Source: Opisthocomus hoazin | Lineage: Eukaryota; Chordata; Aves; Opisthocomiformes; Opisthocomidae | Direction: 5' to 3' | Assembly (NCBI RefSeq): GCF_030867145.1 | Contig: NC_134414.1 | Span: 65,850,814 to 65,914,813, forward strand | DNA length: 64,000 nucleotides | In this document: positions 26,401 through 38,129 of the stretch, piece by piece | How positions within the stretch are numbered: the stretch's first letter is position 1 | Layout of the letters: each line of letters starts with the position of its first letter | Program-made: the position numbers and the translations under genes | Notes under the pieces: generated by a model | Databases searched by the model: none | What the model saw: only the letters and a program-made list of their open reading frames with translations | What the model was told of the DNA's origin: nothing

Positions 26401-27357
26401 GGGTTCATTTGCATTATTAAACCCTCCAGTCTGGGTTTTTGCCTCTTATAATAGCTGTAAGAAACAGCCGTAGTTGCTGAACATTTAGCAAAAGCATTCA
26501 GATGAGAGTACAGATCTACTGTGCAAAACTAATTTTCATTTAGAAGTGGTAAATGAGGCCCAGCCAAAGAAATGCAACTGCCAAAAAATACTCAAATAAC
26601 TACCGATGGCACAAATGGCTGTTGAAGAGTGAATAGCTTATGTCAGCTATTATACAAGTGCTAGGCAGGGTTAGGTGACAAAGATGACTAGCTGTGTCTC
26701 CCTTAATGGTGACTGGCATTAAAGATCCCTTGAGTATGTCATAGTCATCTGATGAAACACTGCATTTACCAAACAGCAGAGGATCCAGAAACCTGAATGG
26801 ATTTAGAAGACCTCGTTTCAGCTAATGCCCTTTGAACTCTGGAGACCTGAATGGTGCAGGATTTTTTGCCTGCTCATAGCTACTGATACTGCGCTGGTAA
26901 TCATGAGGTGAGCTCAAATAAATTCAGTGAGAAAGATAGATAGATGCTGTCAAGATGTCATTGCTCTGTGGATTTACTTCAGCAATTAGTATGTTCATTC
27001 TTATAATAGCTTTGTGACGTGACAATTGTTACACAGGTGTAAATCCCAGAGGGAACTGCTCTAAATGTCAAGTGATTTAACCTCAGTCACAGTGAAGAGT
27101 CCGGTACCAAAGTTCTTTCACAGTAAAAATAACATTTCCTGTGCATTATCTTGTTTGAATTTGCTCACATTAAGGAAAAATTTAATTTAATTTTATTATT
27201 TAATTAAACAAAGTTTTTCCGTGACACTGTGAATAAATTATAAAACCCCTCAGAGTATAAGCACTCAGCAACAGGTAAGAATAAAATCTCAGTTTTCCCT
27301 TTTGCATAGTTATGTTGACCAACTAAACAGTACAAAATACACAGAGTGTATTGATTC
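23466..27357. other. Intergenic, no gene recognised
   Basis: Open frames at 23697-23984, 24310-24729 (minus) and elsewhere have no recognisable family motif and no convincing splice partners. A purine-rich stretch at about 24490-24660 creates open frames on the opposite strand. A short segment at about 24930-24990 (containing cttttattggatcaacc) recalls an old reptile/bird interspersed repeat, but it is too short to name. Confidence 0.5.
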
Positions 27358-29758
27358 CTTTGGAATTTTGGAATCATTCAGGCTGAAGGGCACCTCTGAA
27401 GGTTACCTAGTCCTACCTCCTGCTCAAATCTAGGCCAGATTCAAAGTCTGAACTGGTAGCTCACGTTCTCCAGTTGCTGTGTGAATATCTGCAAGAAAGG
27501 AGATTTCACAACATATGTGAGCAGCCTGTTCATTTCAATTCCTGCCCCCCCCCCCCCCCCCCCACTGGAATTTCTTTTGCTGCAACTGGGCATCTGTCTT
27601 TTGTCATTATGCAGTGCACTTCTGGCTTCATCTTCTCTATAACCCTCTCGTTAGGTAGTAGCAGACAACTGTTAGATCCACCCCTAATCTTCCCTTCAAG
27701 CTGAACAAACCCAGTACTCTCAGCCTCTGCTTCCTTCAGCCCCTTAACCATTTTAGTCCTCCTCCTCTGGATTCTCTCTAGTTTAAGATCTCTTTTACTA
27801 GTGGTTCCAACAACTGGACACAGTACTGCAGATGGGGCGTCATGATGCCAGGTAGAGGGTAATCATTGCTTTAAATGATCTGCTGGCACTCTTGCTAATA
27901 CCGTTGGCTGGCGTCAAGTGCAAGGCTGCACCACTGTCTTTGTTCCTGTTCCATCAGGACCTCCAAGGCTTCTGCTGCAGAGGTGCTCTTCAGCCAGTCA
28001 GCTCACGGCCTGTGCTGTTGCATGGTGTTATTCTGTTGGACTTTATGTGGATTTTGTCAGCCTGTTCCTTCAGCCTATCAAAGTCCCTCTGAGCAACAGC
28101 TCTGCCCTTACCCCTGTTTAGCATCTTAACAGCATTTCATTTAAATGTATTTAATCCATTGTCCAGGTCACTGATGGAAACGCTTAACGATATCAGTCCC
28201 TGTGCTGGTCTCACCTGCATGTCTCCTACAGGCTGCTGGCTGGGCTTTGATGTTTTGCTTACTACCTTTTGAGTCTAATGGTTTACTCATTTTTTTTGAC
28301 CACTTCGTAGACCATTCATCCAGTCTGCATCTGTACAATTGAGCTGCAAAGACTCTGCAGGAAAAAAAAGTGATAAAATCTATCAAAGAAAAAGCCAATT
28401 ATATCCATTGTGTTATGCTTATCCATAGGACCAGTCATAGGCAGCAATTAAGTTGCTCAGGTCCTTAGCAAGTTTGTATTGGTTGTTTGCAAACATACGT
28501 GCTTGGAGATGCCTTCCAGAAGGGTTTGTTGTGTAGTCTTCCTGGGGACTGAGATAAAGTGGACTGGACTGTAGTTCTCTTGAGCCTCTCTCTAGTTCTG
28601 TTTAAATATGGACTAATATTTACATTTTTCCAGCAATTGGCAGCAGTCTCTGACTGCCACCTTTCAGAGCTGATTGGCAGCAATCTTACAGTAGTATCAG
28701 CCAGCAACCTTGATATCCTCAGAAGCATTCTGCCCAGTCCCACGGACTTCTCTACATGCAGTTTACTTAAGTGGGCCCCAGCTTGATTATCCTACCCTAC
28801 TACTACCTCTTTCACCAAACTCTGTCACTAAGCATGGAGATATGTAAATACTGAGAGCTGACCTTGCTAGTAAAGACCAAGGCAAATAAGGCAGGCACTG
28901 GCTCAGCCTTTTGCATATCCTGTGTTGTTCAGTTCCCTGCCCCATTCAGTAGTGGATTCATATTTTCCATGTCTTCCCTTTGTTGTTAATGTACCTATAA
29001 AACCCTTCACATCACTGTCTTCTACTCCAGCAAAGCCTTGGCTTTCCTAACTCCACCACTGTATGTTTGAGCAACAGCTCTGTATTCCTCCTGGGTAGCC
29101 CATCCCTGCTTCCACTTTCTGGTTACATCCTCAGTCAGAATATATCTTTTTTTCATATTACCTTTCTGCAGAGCTCGCTCAGCTTTCTAGATGAGGGGAT
29201 AGACAAACCTTCTTTGAGGAGGTTGTTCCCAAAGATCAGTTAAATGCTTGGGCCCTCTGCTCTTCAGGGCAGTCCACAATGGGATCCCACCTACTGGTTC
29301 CTTGAGCAGTCGAAAGTCTCCTTTCCTGAAATCTAATGTCTTTATTCTGCTACTTGCCTTCCTCACTTTTTTCAGAATCTTCAGCCACCATCTCAGGGTC
29401 ACCGTAGTCAAGGTAGCCACAGGATGTCATATCCCTGACCATTATTTAAGAGTAGCAGATTCAGAAGAACACTTTCCCTGTTTGACCAGTTCAGCACCTA
29501 CATCAAAAACATTGACCCCAGAGCACTCCACAAACCTCTTGAATTGCTTGCAGTGTTGCCTTTCTGACATGCATCAACGTTGGTTAAAGTCCATTGTGTG
29601 AACCAGGAACTATGATCCTGATGCTTCCTCAGACTGTTTAAAGAAGGTTTTGTCCACTACCTTGTCTCTACCAGATGGTATATAGCAAATGTCCCTGTTG
29701 GTCTCCATAAGTTCTTGGCTAGCCCATTGCCTTATAGTTAGCAGGGTGCCATGTGTTT
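27358..29758 (-). mobile_element. Old divergent CR1 LINE, minus strand, part 1 (3' UTR through RT into endonuclease)
   Basis: Read on the minus strand, the left end is a CR1 3' end (complement of 'aggctgaagggcacctctgaagg...tacctagtcctacc'). RT and endonuclease regions follow and align by eye, block by block, with the younger minus-strand copy at 33509-36777. Examples are the complement of 'gactggactgtagttctcttgagcc' (the Asn-Tyr-Arg-Pro-Val region) and 'ttcccaaagatcagttaaatgctt...gggatccca' (the LLGGIPWD region). Divergence and stops are heavy in every frame, so this is an ancient copy. Its right side is interrupted at about 29759 by a younger CR1 and resumes at 30131. Confidence 0.75.
27545..27563 (+). 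repeat. Poly-C tract (19 C)
   Basis: An uninterrupted run of 19 cytosines inside the old CR1. It probably expanded after insertion. Its exact length is prone to sequencing error. Confidence 0.9.
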
Positions 29759-30130
29759 CACAGAATCACAGAATGGTAGGTGTTGGAAGGGACCTCTGTG
29801 GGTCATCCAGTCCAACCCTCCTGCTGAAGCAGGGTCACCTACAGCAGGCTGCACAGGACCTTGTCCAGGCGGGTCTTGAATATCTCCAGAGAAGGAGACT
29901 CGACAACCTCCCTGGGCAGCCTGTTCCAGTGCTCCGTCACCCTCAGAGGGAAGAAGTTCTTCCTCATGTTCAGACAGAACTTCCTCTGCCTCAGTTTGTG
30001 CCCATTGCCCCTTGTCCTGTCGCTGGGCACTACTGAAAAGAGTTTGGTCCCATCCTCCTGACACCCATCCTTGAGATATTTATAGGCATATATTAGGTCC
30101 CCTCTCAGCCTTCTCTTCTTCAGGCTGAAC
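29759..30130 (-). mobile_element. Young CR1 LINE 3' fragment inserted into the old CR1
   Basis: On the minus strand this is a severely 5'-truncated CR1. It holds the last ~85 codons of ORF2 (ending [13 protein letters not shown]), the 3' UTR and the octamer tail (complement of tcacagaatcacagaa at the left end). It closely matches the 3' parts of the copies at 33509-36777 and 53323-57650. Similarity stops at about 30130, exactly where old CR1 endonuclease sequence resumes, which defines a nested insertion. Confidence 0.88.
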
Positions 30131-30290
30131 CTCTGCCTCACATAGAGTGCAAATCCCCCCACCATCTCTGTCCTCTGTTCCTCTCCTTAAAGACCTGTGG
30201 ATCACAGCACTGCAATTGTGCTGTTTATCTGAAAGACAATGCTCTAAAATCTACCAGTGTGACTCCATTACTATCTCTGAGGAAAAATGG
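30131..30290 (-). mobile_element. Old divergent CR1 LINE, part 2 (endonuclease 5' part)
   Basis: After the nested young CR1, sequence such as 'cctcacatagagtgcaaat' and 'cctctccttaaagacctgtgg' aligns by eye with the endonuclease region of the younger minus-strand copy ('ccctcacatatagagcaact', 'cctgtctttcctaaagagtc'). It therefore continues the element of 27358-29758. The right boundary is approximate. Confidence 0.6.
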
Positions 30291-30920
30291 TAATTGGAAA
30301 TCGAGAGACAAGTAAGTCAGGATTACTTACTACAGACTCTTAGGATTTATCCAGACACAAAATCTGAATGTGGTGAAATCCTGATTGCTCGTGTTCTGGG
30401 AGGTCCATAATTACAGGAGTTTTCTACAGAACATCTTTTGTCAATAGTAAGATATGATTAATCTCTGGTATCAGATTATTGCATTATTGAATTACCCAGA
30501 TTACATATTATCAGATTATTATTATTATGAATTAGATATAGGCCATCTGTCCTCTGTTTTATTGACTCTACTCACATTCCTTTCAGGCTTTAAAGCAGTT
30601 AATGAAAACAGAAGATGTTGCTCTCATGATGTCCGTGGTTATTACACCCATGTGTGCAGCAATGGCTGTTGCACTTCGAGGTGCTCAGCCTTGGCAGCAG
30701 AGTAGAAGGGTCATTAGATATTGGACACACTCCTGCCAGGAGTCAATCAGTTTATAGTATCATTAGCACTCCTGTATTAATTAGTAGAAGTGTATGGGCA
30801 CTCTGGGTAACCGAACGGAATTCTTGATGGTGGAGGAGACCATCTTTGGAACACAGGATTTCTTGTGATTTCTTCTACTTATGTCCCAAAAGAAAATTGT
30901 TAGCAATGTCCCCTAAGTGG
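30291..30920. other. Intergenic, nothing recognised
   Basis: AT-rich unique sequence between the nested CR1s and the LTR. A small 83-codon open frame at 30454-30705 has no recognisable motif. Confidence 0.5.
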
Positions 30921-30925
30921 CCTAA

Positions 30926-31978
30926 TGTTTTGGTTTGACCTGGATAAATGCCAGATGCCCACCAAAATCACTCTGTCACTCCCCTTCTCTGCTGGACAGG
31001 GGAGAGGAAACGTGATGAAAGGCTCGAGGGTTGAGACAAGGACAGGGAGAGATCACTCACCATTTATCGTCATGGACAAAACAGACTGAGCTTGGGGAGA
31101 AAAGGGAGTTTAATTCATCACCAATCAAATCAGAGTAGGATAATGAGAAAATAAAACTAAATCTTAAAATACCTTCCCTCCACCCCTCCCTTTTTCTGGG
31201 GCTCAACTTCACTCCCGTTTCTCTACTTCCTCCCCCACACCCCGAGCAGCGCAAGGGGATGGGGAATGGGGGTTATGGTCAGTTCATCACACGCTGTCTC
31301 TGCCTCTCCTTCCTCCTCAGGGGGAAGACTCCTCACACTCCGCCCCTGCTCCAGTGTGAAGGTCCGTCTCACCGGAGACAGTTCTCCACAAACTTCTCCA
31401 ACTTGGATTCCTTCCCATGGGCTGCAGCTCTTCACAAACTGCCCCAGCGTGGGTCCTTCCCATGGGTTGCAGTCCTTCAGGAACAGGCTGCTCCAGCATG
31501 GGTGCCCCATGGGGTCACAGCCTCCTTCAGGCTTCCACCTGCTCCAGAGTAGAGTCCCTTCCACAGGCTGTGGGGTGGATATCTGCTCCACTGTGGACCT
31601 CCATGGACTGCAGGGGAACAACCTGCCTCACCATGGTCTTCACCACGATCTGCAAGGGAAGGCTCTCTGTTCCGACATTTGGGCACCTCCTCCCCCCCTC
31701 CTTCTTCACTGACCTTGGTGTCTGCAGAGTTGTTTCTCTCCCATCGTCTCACTCCTCTCTCTACACTGCTGTTTCACCACCGAGTTTTTTTCTTCCCTTT
31801 CTGAAATGTGTTATCACAGAGGTGCTACCACCGTCGCTGATTGGTTTGGCCTTGGCCAGTGGTGGGTCCGTCTTAGAGCCAGCTGGCACTGGCTTTATCA
31901 GACATGGGGGAAGCTTCTTGCAGAAGCCACCCTTATAGCCCCTCTGCTACCAAAACCTTGCCATGCAAACCCATAACA
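30926..31978 (-). mobile_element. Solo LTR of an avian endogenous retrovirus (ERVL-like)
   Basis: A 1053-bp block begins TGTTTTGGTTTG and ends CCATAACA, so it is bounded by TG...CA. It is flanked by CCTAA (30921-30925) and CCTGA (31979-31983), a 5-bp target duplication with one mismatch. A 5-bp duplication fits ERVL/class III or some class II elements. By resemblance to common bird LTRs the sense strand is the minus strand, where 'ggctataagggtgg' near the start and a 'gaattaaact' element near the end are seen. Repeated motifs around 31415-31620 (ctgcagctcttcac, ctgcagtccttcag) are typical LTR internal repeats. No internal retroviral coding region flanks it, so it is a solo LTR left by LTR-LTR recombination. 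The overlapping ORFs of up to 173 codons on both strands are products of its GC-rich composition. Confidence 0.82.
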
Positions 31979-31983
31979 CCTGA

Positions 31984-33508
31984 ACAATTGCAAAAATTGG
32001 TACCTGTGCGCTGACAGGGAAATCCTGGAATGCTCTGTGTCATGCTGCTGTAAAAGGTAAGAAAGACATGTGGCTCTATTCCAGTTTATTAGATCTTGGA
32101 CAATGTTGTTTTGATTTACAGTGGGAAGATGGAGATAGATGGTAAATCTAATTTAGAGGATCAGAGACTACAAGCAGCAAGAATATTTTCTTGGCCATTT
32201 CTGTCTGATGTGGATGACTGAAAATATTTTAAAGTGCACTCCATAAGCACAGTCTGCCTCTTTCCAGACTGGAGTACTTCATCAAAGCAAGGAAGCTTCT
32301 GGGGAGTGTTTTAGTCTGAATGAAGATGAGAAGCCTCATGGTTTCAGAGTCATCTGGGATTTGGGTAGTGACTGTGAATGTCTGAGGAGCCCTGTCTCCC
32401 AAGATGGCTGGTACCCAATGTGCTAGCACAGATGCGTGAAAGACTTTGGCTCAGACTACTTGGTGGACAAAGAGTCTTCAGCTTTTGAAATCTGTTTTTC
32501 CTAGAAACATGGTAGGCAGATAAATAATTTCAGTCAAAGTGGGTTTGTTGAAACTGGTATGTTCTGCAAAATCAGTGTTTTGTACTGTAAGACAACTTTG
32601 TCAGAAGAGTCCCAGCTAATTCTAATTAGGAAAATGCAGTGGGAAGAAATCTGTTGAACAAGCTGTGCAGAAGGTTGCAGAGATAAAAAATCATATGGAA
32701 ATTATCGTTGGCTATGTAAAATAGCGCAGCTTTATTCAATACTTGTTTTCAGTCTGGTGCCCATTTTTCAGTAAACTCCGAGGAGATAGTCCGTATAGTA
32801 GCCATAATAAGCTGAATAAATAGAGACATTGGAAAGTTCATGTAAGAAAAACTGTCTGACACAGCCTGTGAGGAGAAATTTGCCTTTTAATAAGTATATA
32901 AGGATCCTCACTTGTAATCTTACCACTATCTATATGGAATGTTTAGAGGCTATCTGGGGTGTAGCTGCAATTTAGTAAGGTCTAGTCAGGGAGAACAAAG
33001 GTCTCTTTTGTGAGTCTCTCATTGTTGGTCTCACATCAACACCAAACCATTCCTTTCTCCATAAATGCTTATTTTTTTGTCTCTTCCTCACAGATTGTAC
33101 AGGTTAAGGAAAAAAAGGAATGACAGAGCACAGAAAGAGGAGGAAAGAATAGATCTGGCATTCTTTTTCATACATGCAGCATTATCCATTTTTTCTGGCT
33201 CATAACAGTTTGGTATAAAATGTATCTGCACTTTAGAAAACGGTCTGAAGCCTCCTTGCTGTATCTTACCAGCTGAAAGCCCTTTGTCATTCATGCAGGG
33301 TTAAGCTTACCCTTGGGTCTTTGGGGTCTGGCCCCATGACTCCTACTTTCCTGGATGCAGAGCAGTCCAGACTTAAAAACTACAAGGAGATTGTTCCTGC
33401 CTAGTACAAGGACGAGAAGAGACCTTGAACTTGAGTCTTCACCTTCTAGAATAAGAGCTGTAACCACTAGACAATAACATAAGATTGTGTACCACCACTT
33501 CACAGCCT
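31984..33508. other. Intergenic, nothing recognised
   Basis: Unique-looking sequence between the solo LTR and the next CR1. There are only short ORFs (under 75 codons) without motifs, and no RNA gene was seen. Confidence 0.5.
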
Positions 33509-33600
33509 GAATCACAGAATCACAGAATCACAGAATAGTAGGGGCTGCAAGGGACCTCTGTGGGTCATCTAGTCCAACCCTCCTGCCGAAGCAGGGTCAC

Positions 33601-36405
33601 CTACAGCAGGCTGCACAGGACCTTGTCCAGGCAGGTCTTGAATATCTCCAGAGAAGGAGACTCCACAACCTCCCAGGGCAGCCTGTTCCAGTGCTCCGTC
33701 ACCCTCAGAGGGAAGAAGTTCTTCCTCACGTTCAGACGGAACTTCCTGTGCCTCAGTTTGTGCCCATTGCCCCTTGTCCTGTCACTGGGCACCACTGAAA
33801 AGAGCTTAGCCCCATCCTCCTGACACCCACCCTTCAGATATTTATAAGCATATATTAGGTCCCCTCTCAGCCTTCTCTTCTTCAGGCTGAACAAGCCCAG
33901 CTCCCTCAGCCTCTCCTCGTAGGGGAGATGCTCCAGTCCCCTCACCATCCTCGTAGCCCTCTGCTGGACTCTGTCCAGTAGCTCTTCATCTTTCTTGAAG
34001 TGGGGAGACCAGAACTGGACACAGTACTCCAGATGGGGCCTCACCAGGGCAGTGTAGAGGGGAAGGAGAACCTCCCTCGTCCTGCTGGCCACACTCTTCT
34101 TGATGCACCCCAGGATTCCATTGGCTTTCTTGGCAACCAGGGCACACTGCTAGCTCATGGTTAACCTGTCGTCCACCAGGACGCCCAGGTCCTTCTCCGC
34201 AGAGCTGCACTCCAGCAGGTCCGTCCCAAGCCTGTACTGGTGCATGAGGTTGTTCCTCCCCAGGTGCAGGACCCTGCATTTGCCTTTGTTGAACCTCATC
34301 AGGTTCCTCTCTGCCCAGCTTTCCAGCCTATCCAGGTCACGCTGAATGGCAGCACAGCCTTCTGGTGTATCTACCACACCTCCCAGTTTGGTGTCATCAG
34401 CAAACTTGCTGAGGGTACATTCTAACTCTTCATCCAGGTCGTTGATGAAGAAGTTAAACAAGGCTGGGCCCAGTACTGACACCCGGGGGACACCACCAGT
34501 TACCGGCCTCCAACTAGACTCAGCCCTGCTGATGACAACCCTCTGAGTTCTGCCATTCAGCCAGTTCTCTATCCACTTCACCGACCACTCATCCAGCCCA
34601 CACTTCCTCAGCTTCCCTAGGAGGATATCATGGGAGACTGTGTCGAAAGCCTTGCTGAAGTCCAGGTAGACAACATCCACGGCTCTCCCTTCATCTACCC
34701 AGCCAGTCATGTCATTGTAGAAAGCTATCAGATTGGTCAGGCATGATTTCCCCTTGGTGAATCCATGCTGACTACTCCTGATAACCTTCTTTTCTTCCAC
34801 TTACTTGATGATGGCCTCCAGGATAAGCTGCTCCATCACCGTTCTTGGGATGGAGGTGAGGCTGACCGGCCTGTAGTTCCCTGGGTCCTCCTTCTTGCCC
34901 TTTTTGAAGATTGCAGTGACATTGGCCTTTCTCCAGTCCTCGGGCACCTCTCCTGTCCTCCAGGACTTCTCAAAGATGATGGAGAGTGGCTCAGCAATGA
35001 CATCCGTCAGCTCCCTCACCACTCGTGGGTGCATTCCATCGGGACCCATGGATTTGTGGATGTCCAGATCGCTTAAGCGATCCCTCACAGAGTCCTCCTC
35101 GACCAAGGGAAAGTCGTCCTCTTTGTAGGCTTCTTCTCTTACCTCCGGGGCCTGGGATTCCTGAGGGCCAGTCTTAGCAGTGAAGACTGAAGAAAAGAAG
35201 GCATTCAGTAGCTCTGCCTTCTCCGCATCCCCCGTCACCAGGACACCCGCCTCATTCAGCAGCGGCCCCACATTGTCCCTAGCCTTCCTTTTGCTGCTGA
35301 TGTAATTGAAGAAGCCCTTCTTGTTGTTTTTGACATCCCTTGCCAGCTTCAATTCCAGGTGAGCCTTGGCCTTCCTCGTCGCATCCCTGCATGCTCTCAC
35401 CACGTTTCTGTACTCTTCCCAAGTGGCCTGCCCCTCTTTCCACATTCCATGGACCTTTCTCTTCTGCCTGATCTCCGCTAGAAGCTCCTTTTTTAACCAT
35501 GCAGGTCTCCTGCCTCCTTTGCTAGATTTCTTTCTCAGGGGGATGCATTGCTCCTGTGCATGGAAGAAGTGTTGTTTAAAAAGCGGCCAGCACTCATGGA
35601 CCCCCCTGCCTTCGAGAGCCCTGTCCCACGGGATTCCTCCCAGTAGCTCCTTGAAGAGGGCAAAGTCAGCCCTCCTGAGGTCCAGGGTTTTGTTCCTGCT
35701 TATCTTCCTGCTTCCTCCACGCAGGATCCTGAACTCCACCATTTCATGGTCACTGCAGCCGAGTCTACCTCCAACCTTCACATCCTCCACCAGTCCCTCC
35801 TTGTTAGTTAATACAAGGTCCAGCAGCGTGCCTTTTCTTGTTGGTTCCTCCACTACTTGCATCAGAAAGTTATCATCGATGCTCTGTAGGAACCTCCTGG
35901 ATTGCGCCTGCTTAGCTGTATGGTCTTCCCAGCTGATGTCACGGTGGTTGAAGTCCCCCATGAGAACCAGGGCCTGTGACTGTGAGGCTGTTTGCAGCTG
36001 CCTGTAGAAGGCCTCATCAACCTCCTCCTCCTGGTCAGGCGGCCTGTAGTACACACCCACCGTAATGTCACCCTTATGAACCTGTCCCTAAATTCTAACC
36101 CACAAGCTTTCAACTCATTCCTCATTTGCCCCCAGGCCAAGCTCAACGCATTCCACTTGCTCCCTCACATATAGAGCAACTCCCCCACCTCTCCTTGTTG
36201 GCCTGTCTTTCCTAAAGAGTCTGTAGCCATCTATGACAGCATGACAGTCATGCGAGTTGTCCCACCACGTTTCTGTGATGGTGACCAAGTTGTAGCCGTC
36301 CTGCTGTATAGTGGCTTCCAGCTCCTCCTGTTTATTGCCCATGCTATGTGCATTGGTGTAGACACACTTGAGCTGGGCTGTCAATCTCACCCCTGGCCTT
36401 GGCAC
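33601..36405 (-). pseudogene. CR1 ORF2 (endonuclease-reverse transcriptase), disrupted
   Basis: On the minus strand the endonuclease begins near 36405 (CVYTNAHSMGNKQEELEATI, ITETWWDNSHD), then CSDHEMVEFRI with the catalytic Asp-His pair, then RT ([38 protein letters not shown]) to the end at 33601. In-frame stops are TGA (complement at 36115-36117), TAG (36088-36090), TAA replacing CAA (34801-34803) and TAG replacing CAG (34150-34152). The segment between 34804 and 36060 is open for 419 codons. At the GVP-GSVLGP site this copy is in frame, unlike those at 19702 and 53323. Catalytic residues remain but the ORF cannot make a full protein. Confidence 0.93.
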
Positions 36406-36460
36406 GCCAAGCCTATGCTCATCCCTAGTGAGCGGGCAATATCCCCTTCCCCCTTCGAAC

Positions 36461-36777
36461 CTAGTTTAAAGCCCTCTCGATGAGCCCTGCCAGCTCGTGG
36501 CCAAGAATTCTTTTTCCCCTTTGAGACAGCTGAGTTCCACCTGTCGCCAGCAGGCTCGGTGCTGTGTACACCTCCCCATGATCAAAGAAGCCAAAATTTG
36601 ACTGATGGCACCGGTCTCTGATGTTAACCAGGTGAGTTTTCCTGCCCCTTTCAGTGCTGTTCCCTGCCACTGATGGGATGGAGGAAAACACCACCTGCGC
36701 CCCGATCCCTCAACCAGTCGCCCCAGTGCCCTGAAGTTCCTTTTGCTGGCCTTGGGACTTCTTTCTGTGATCTCGTC
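36461..36777 (-). pseudogene. CR1 ORF1 C-terminal fragment (SGNH esterase domain), frameshifted
   Basis: Minus-strand peptides DEITERSPKASKRNFRALGR and VVFSSIPSVAGNSTERG...LIERALN belong to the SGNH/GDSL-type esterase domain of CR1 ORF1. They lie in two frames separated at the CCCC run 36700-36703 (GGGG on the sense strand). The catalytic Asp-x-x-His block reads Gly-Gly-Thr-Gln (about 36530-36541). Both features are shared with the + strand copy at 53323-57650. Confidence 0.8.
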
Positions 36778-37916
36778 AAGAGACACCTTCCTTTTCTTTC
36801 AGTGGGAGAAGGAGATACCCAATTTAAGTGGACTAGATCATTGCCAAAGTGCTTAAGTTCTGTGTAATAAAAATGGAGAGATAGAGGCACTGATGTTAAG
36901 TGCGTTTGGAGACTCAGAGGATCTCTGGAGGCATAGCCTCTCTGCTAATTGTCTAGGGAGTCTTGATAACAATACTGAAGGGACTGAATTTGACCTTGCG
37001 TCTTCAGGCAAGTACCTAATATTTAAATGAGATAATGCCTCAGTCAAGCATGTAAGTTAGGAGAACTGAATTTAATCTTGTTTGTTTGTTTGTTTGTTAG
37101 ATTTCTCTTAGTTCTTCAAAGAATTTATTCAACCAGTTCTTTTGTTTATTAGTCTTTTCTTCCCAGAAGATCTCTCCAGGTAACACAGCACTTCAGAGAT
37201 AAGCCCTTAATATTAGAGAGAGTTCAGTCTGCTGTGGTCTGAGTACCCTATCACCACAGGAGATTCAGATTCCTTATTTGTATGAAATAGTTCGTGCCTT
37301 GAAATTGCGGCCATTCCAAGTAGATGCAGATACCAGCAATTCTGTTGTTAAAGCATCTTTGAAACCTGATGTATGTTTGGCAGTTCATGTTTATGATATC
37401 AACACAGCTCTGCTTTTTTTCCCAGCATAGAGACAAGTGTTTTGACTACTTAGTGATGTTTGTGAGGCTTTTGCTGTGTTACATATGGGCTTTGATATAA
37501 GGCAACTGCTGATTAACTGGTACTACTTACAGTGCTGCAAGCCCCATTGGATGTAGACAACACCTTCAGTCTACCTATGTGCTCCTACTGTGATGCTTGA
37601 ATTTTCTTGGCTGTATGTTTCCAGTCTTCCAAAATGTGTGAAGGTAACCACTGTTTTTTCAGGAAGCAACCCATTTAACTTTCACATGAAGGAGGCTTGT
37701 GCTTCTCAGGAAGCTTCCACTCAACATTTGTATCTCCAGACATCCTTATTTTACGTCAACTGAGCTGATCCGTAGACCATCTCAGGTCTTTTATGCTTCC
37801 TCATCTTTGTCTTCCCAAAACCATGAAGTTCCCACACAGACTCAACATGGGGTAGGTAATTTGGGTCAAAGCAAGCACTTCAATATATAAAGAGCTGTGA
37901 ATCCTCTTGTCTTGTC
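36778..37916. other. Intergenic, nothing recognised
   Basis: Unique-looking sequence. A short (GTTT)n run lies at about 37078-37098. No coding or RNA feature was seen. Confidence 0.5.
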
Positions 37917-37919
37917 TTT

Positions 37920-38129
37920 CTCCTCTCCTCTCCTCTCCTCTCCTCTCCTCTCCTCTCCTCTCCTCTCCTCTCCTCTCCTCTCCTCTCCTCTCCTCTCCTC
38001 TCCTCTCCTCTCCTCTCCTCTCCTCTCCTCTCCTCTCCTCTCCTCTCCTCTCCTCTCCTCTCCTCTCCTCTCCTCTCCTCTCCTCTCCTCTCCTCTCCTC
38101 TCCTCTCCCTCTCCTCTCCCTCTCCTCTC
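37920..38129 (+). repeat. Long (CTCCT)n pentanucleotide microsatellite
   Basis: About 37 perfect units of the pentamer CTCCT/TCTCC run from 37920 to about 38107, followed by about 20 nt with CTCCCT variants. The strand is pure pyrimidine on + and pure purine (AGGAG) on -. Long open frames of repeating LLSSPL or RGEER peptides on the two strands are by-products of the repeat. Confidence 0.97.

Larger units (their letters stand above)
33509..36777 (-). mobile_element. CR1 LINE, 3.3 kb, minus strand (ORF1 esterase end, ORF2, 3' tail)
   Basis: The left end is the complement of three TGATTCTG-type octamers (tcacagaatcacagaatcac). Moving right on the minus strand come the 3' UTR, RT, endonuclease and the C-terminal third of ORF1. 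The 5' truncation falls at about 36777, where similarity to the copy at 53323-57650 ends (gacgagat, equal to about 54378 there). By eye the two copies are highly similar and lie in opposite orientation 16.5 kb apart. No clear target duplication was found. Confidence 0.93.

Noticed and set aside
31223..31938. Overlapping ORFs of 60-173 codons on both strands
   Set aside because: They lie entirely within the solo LTR, whose GC-rich short repeats keep several frames open. There is no protein family resemblance.
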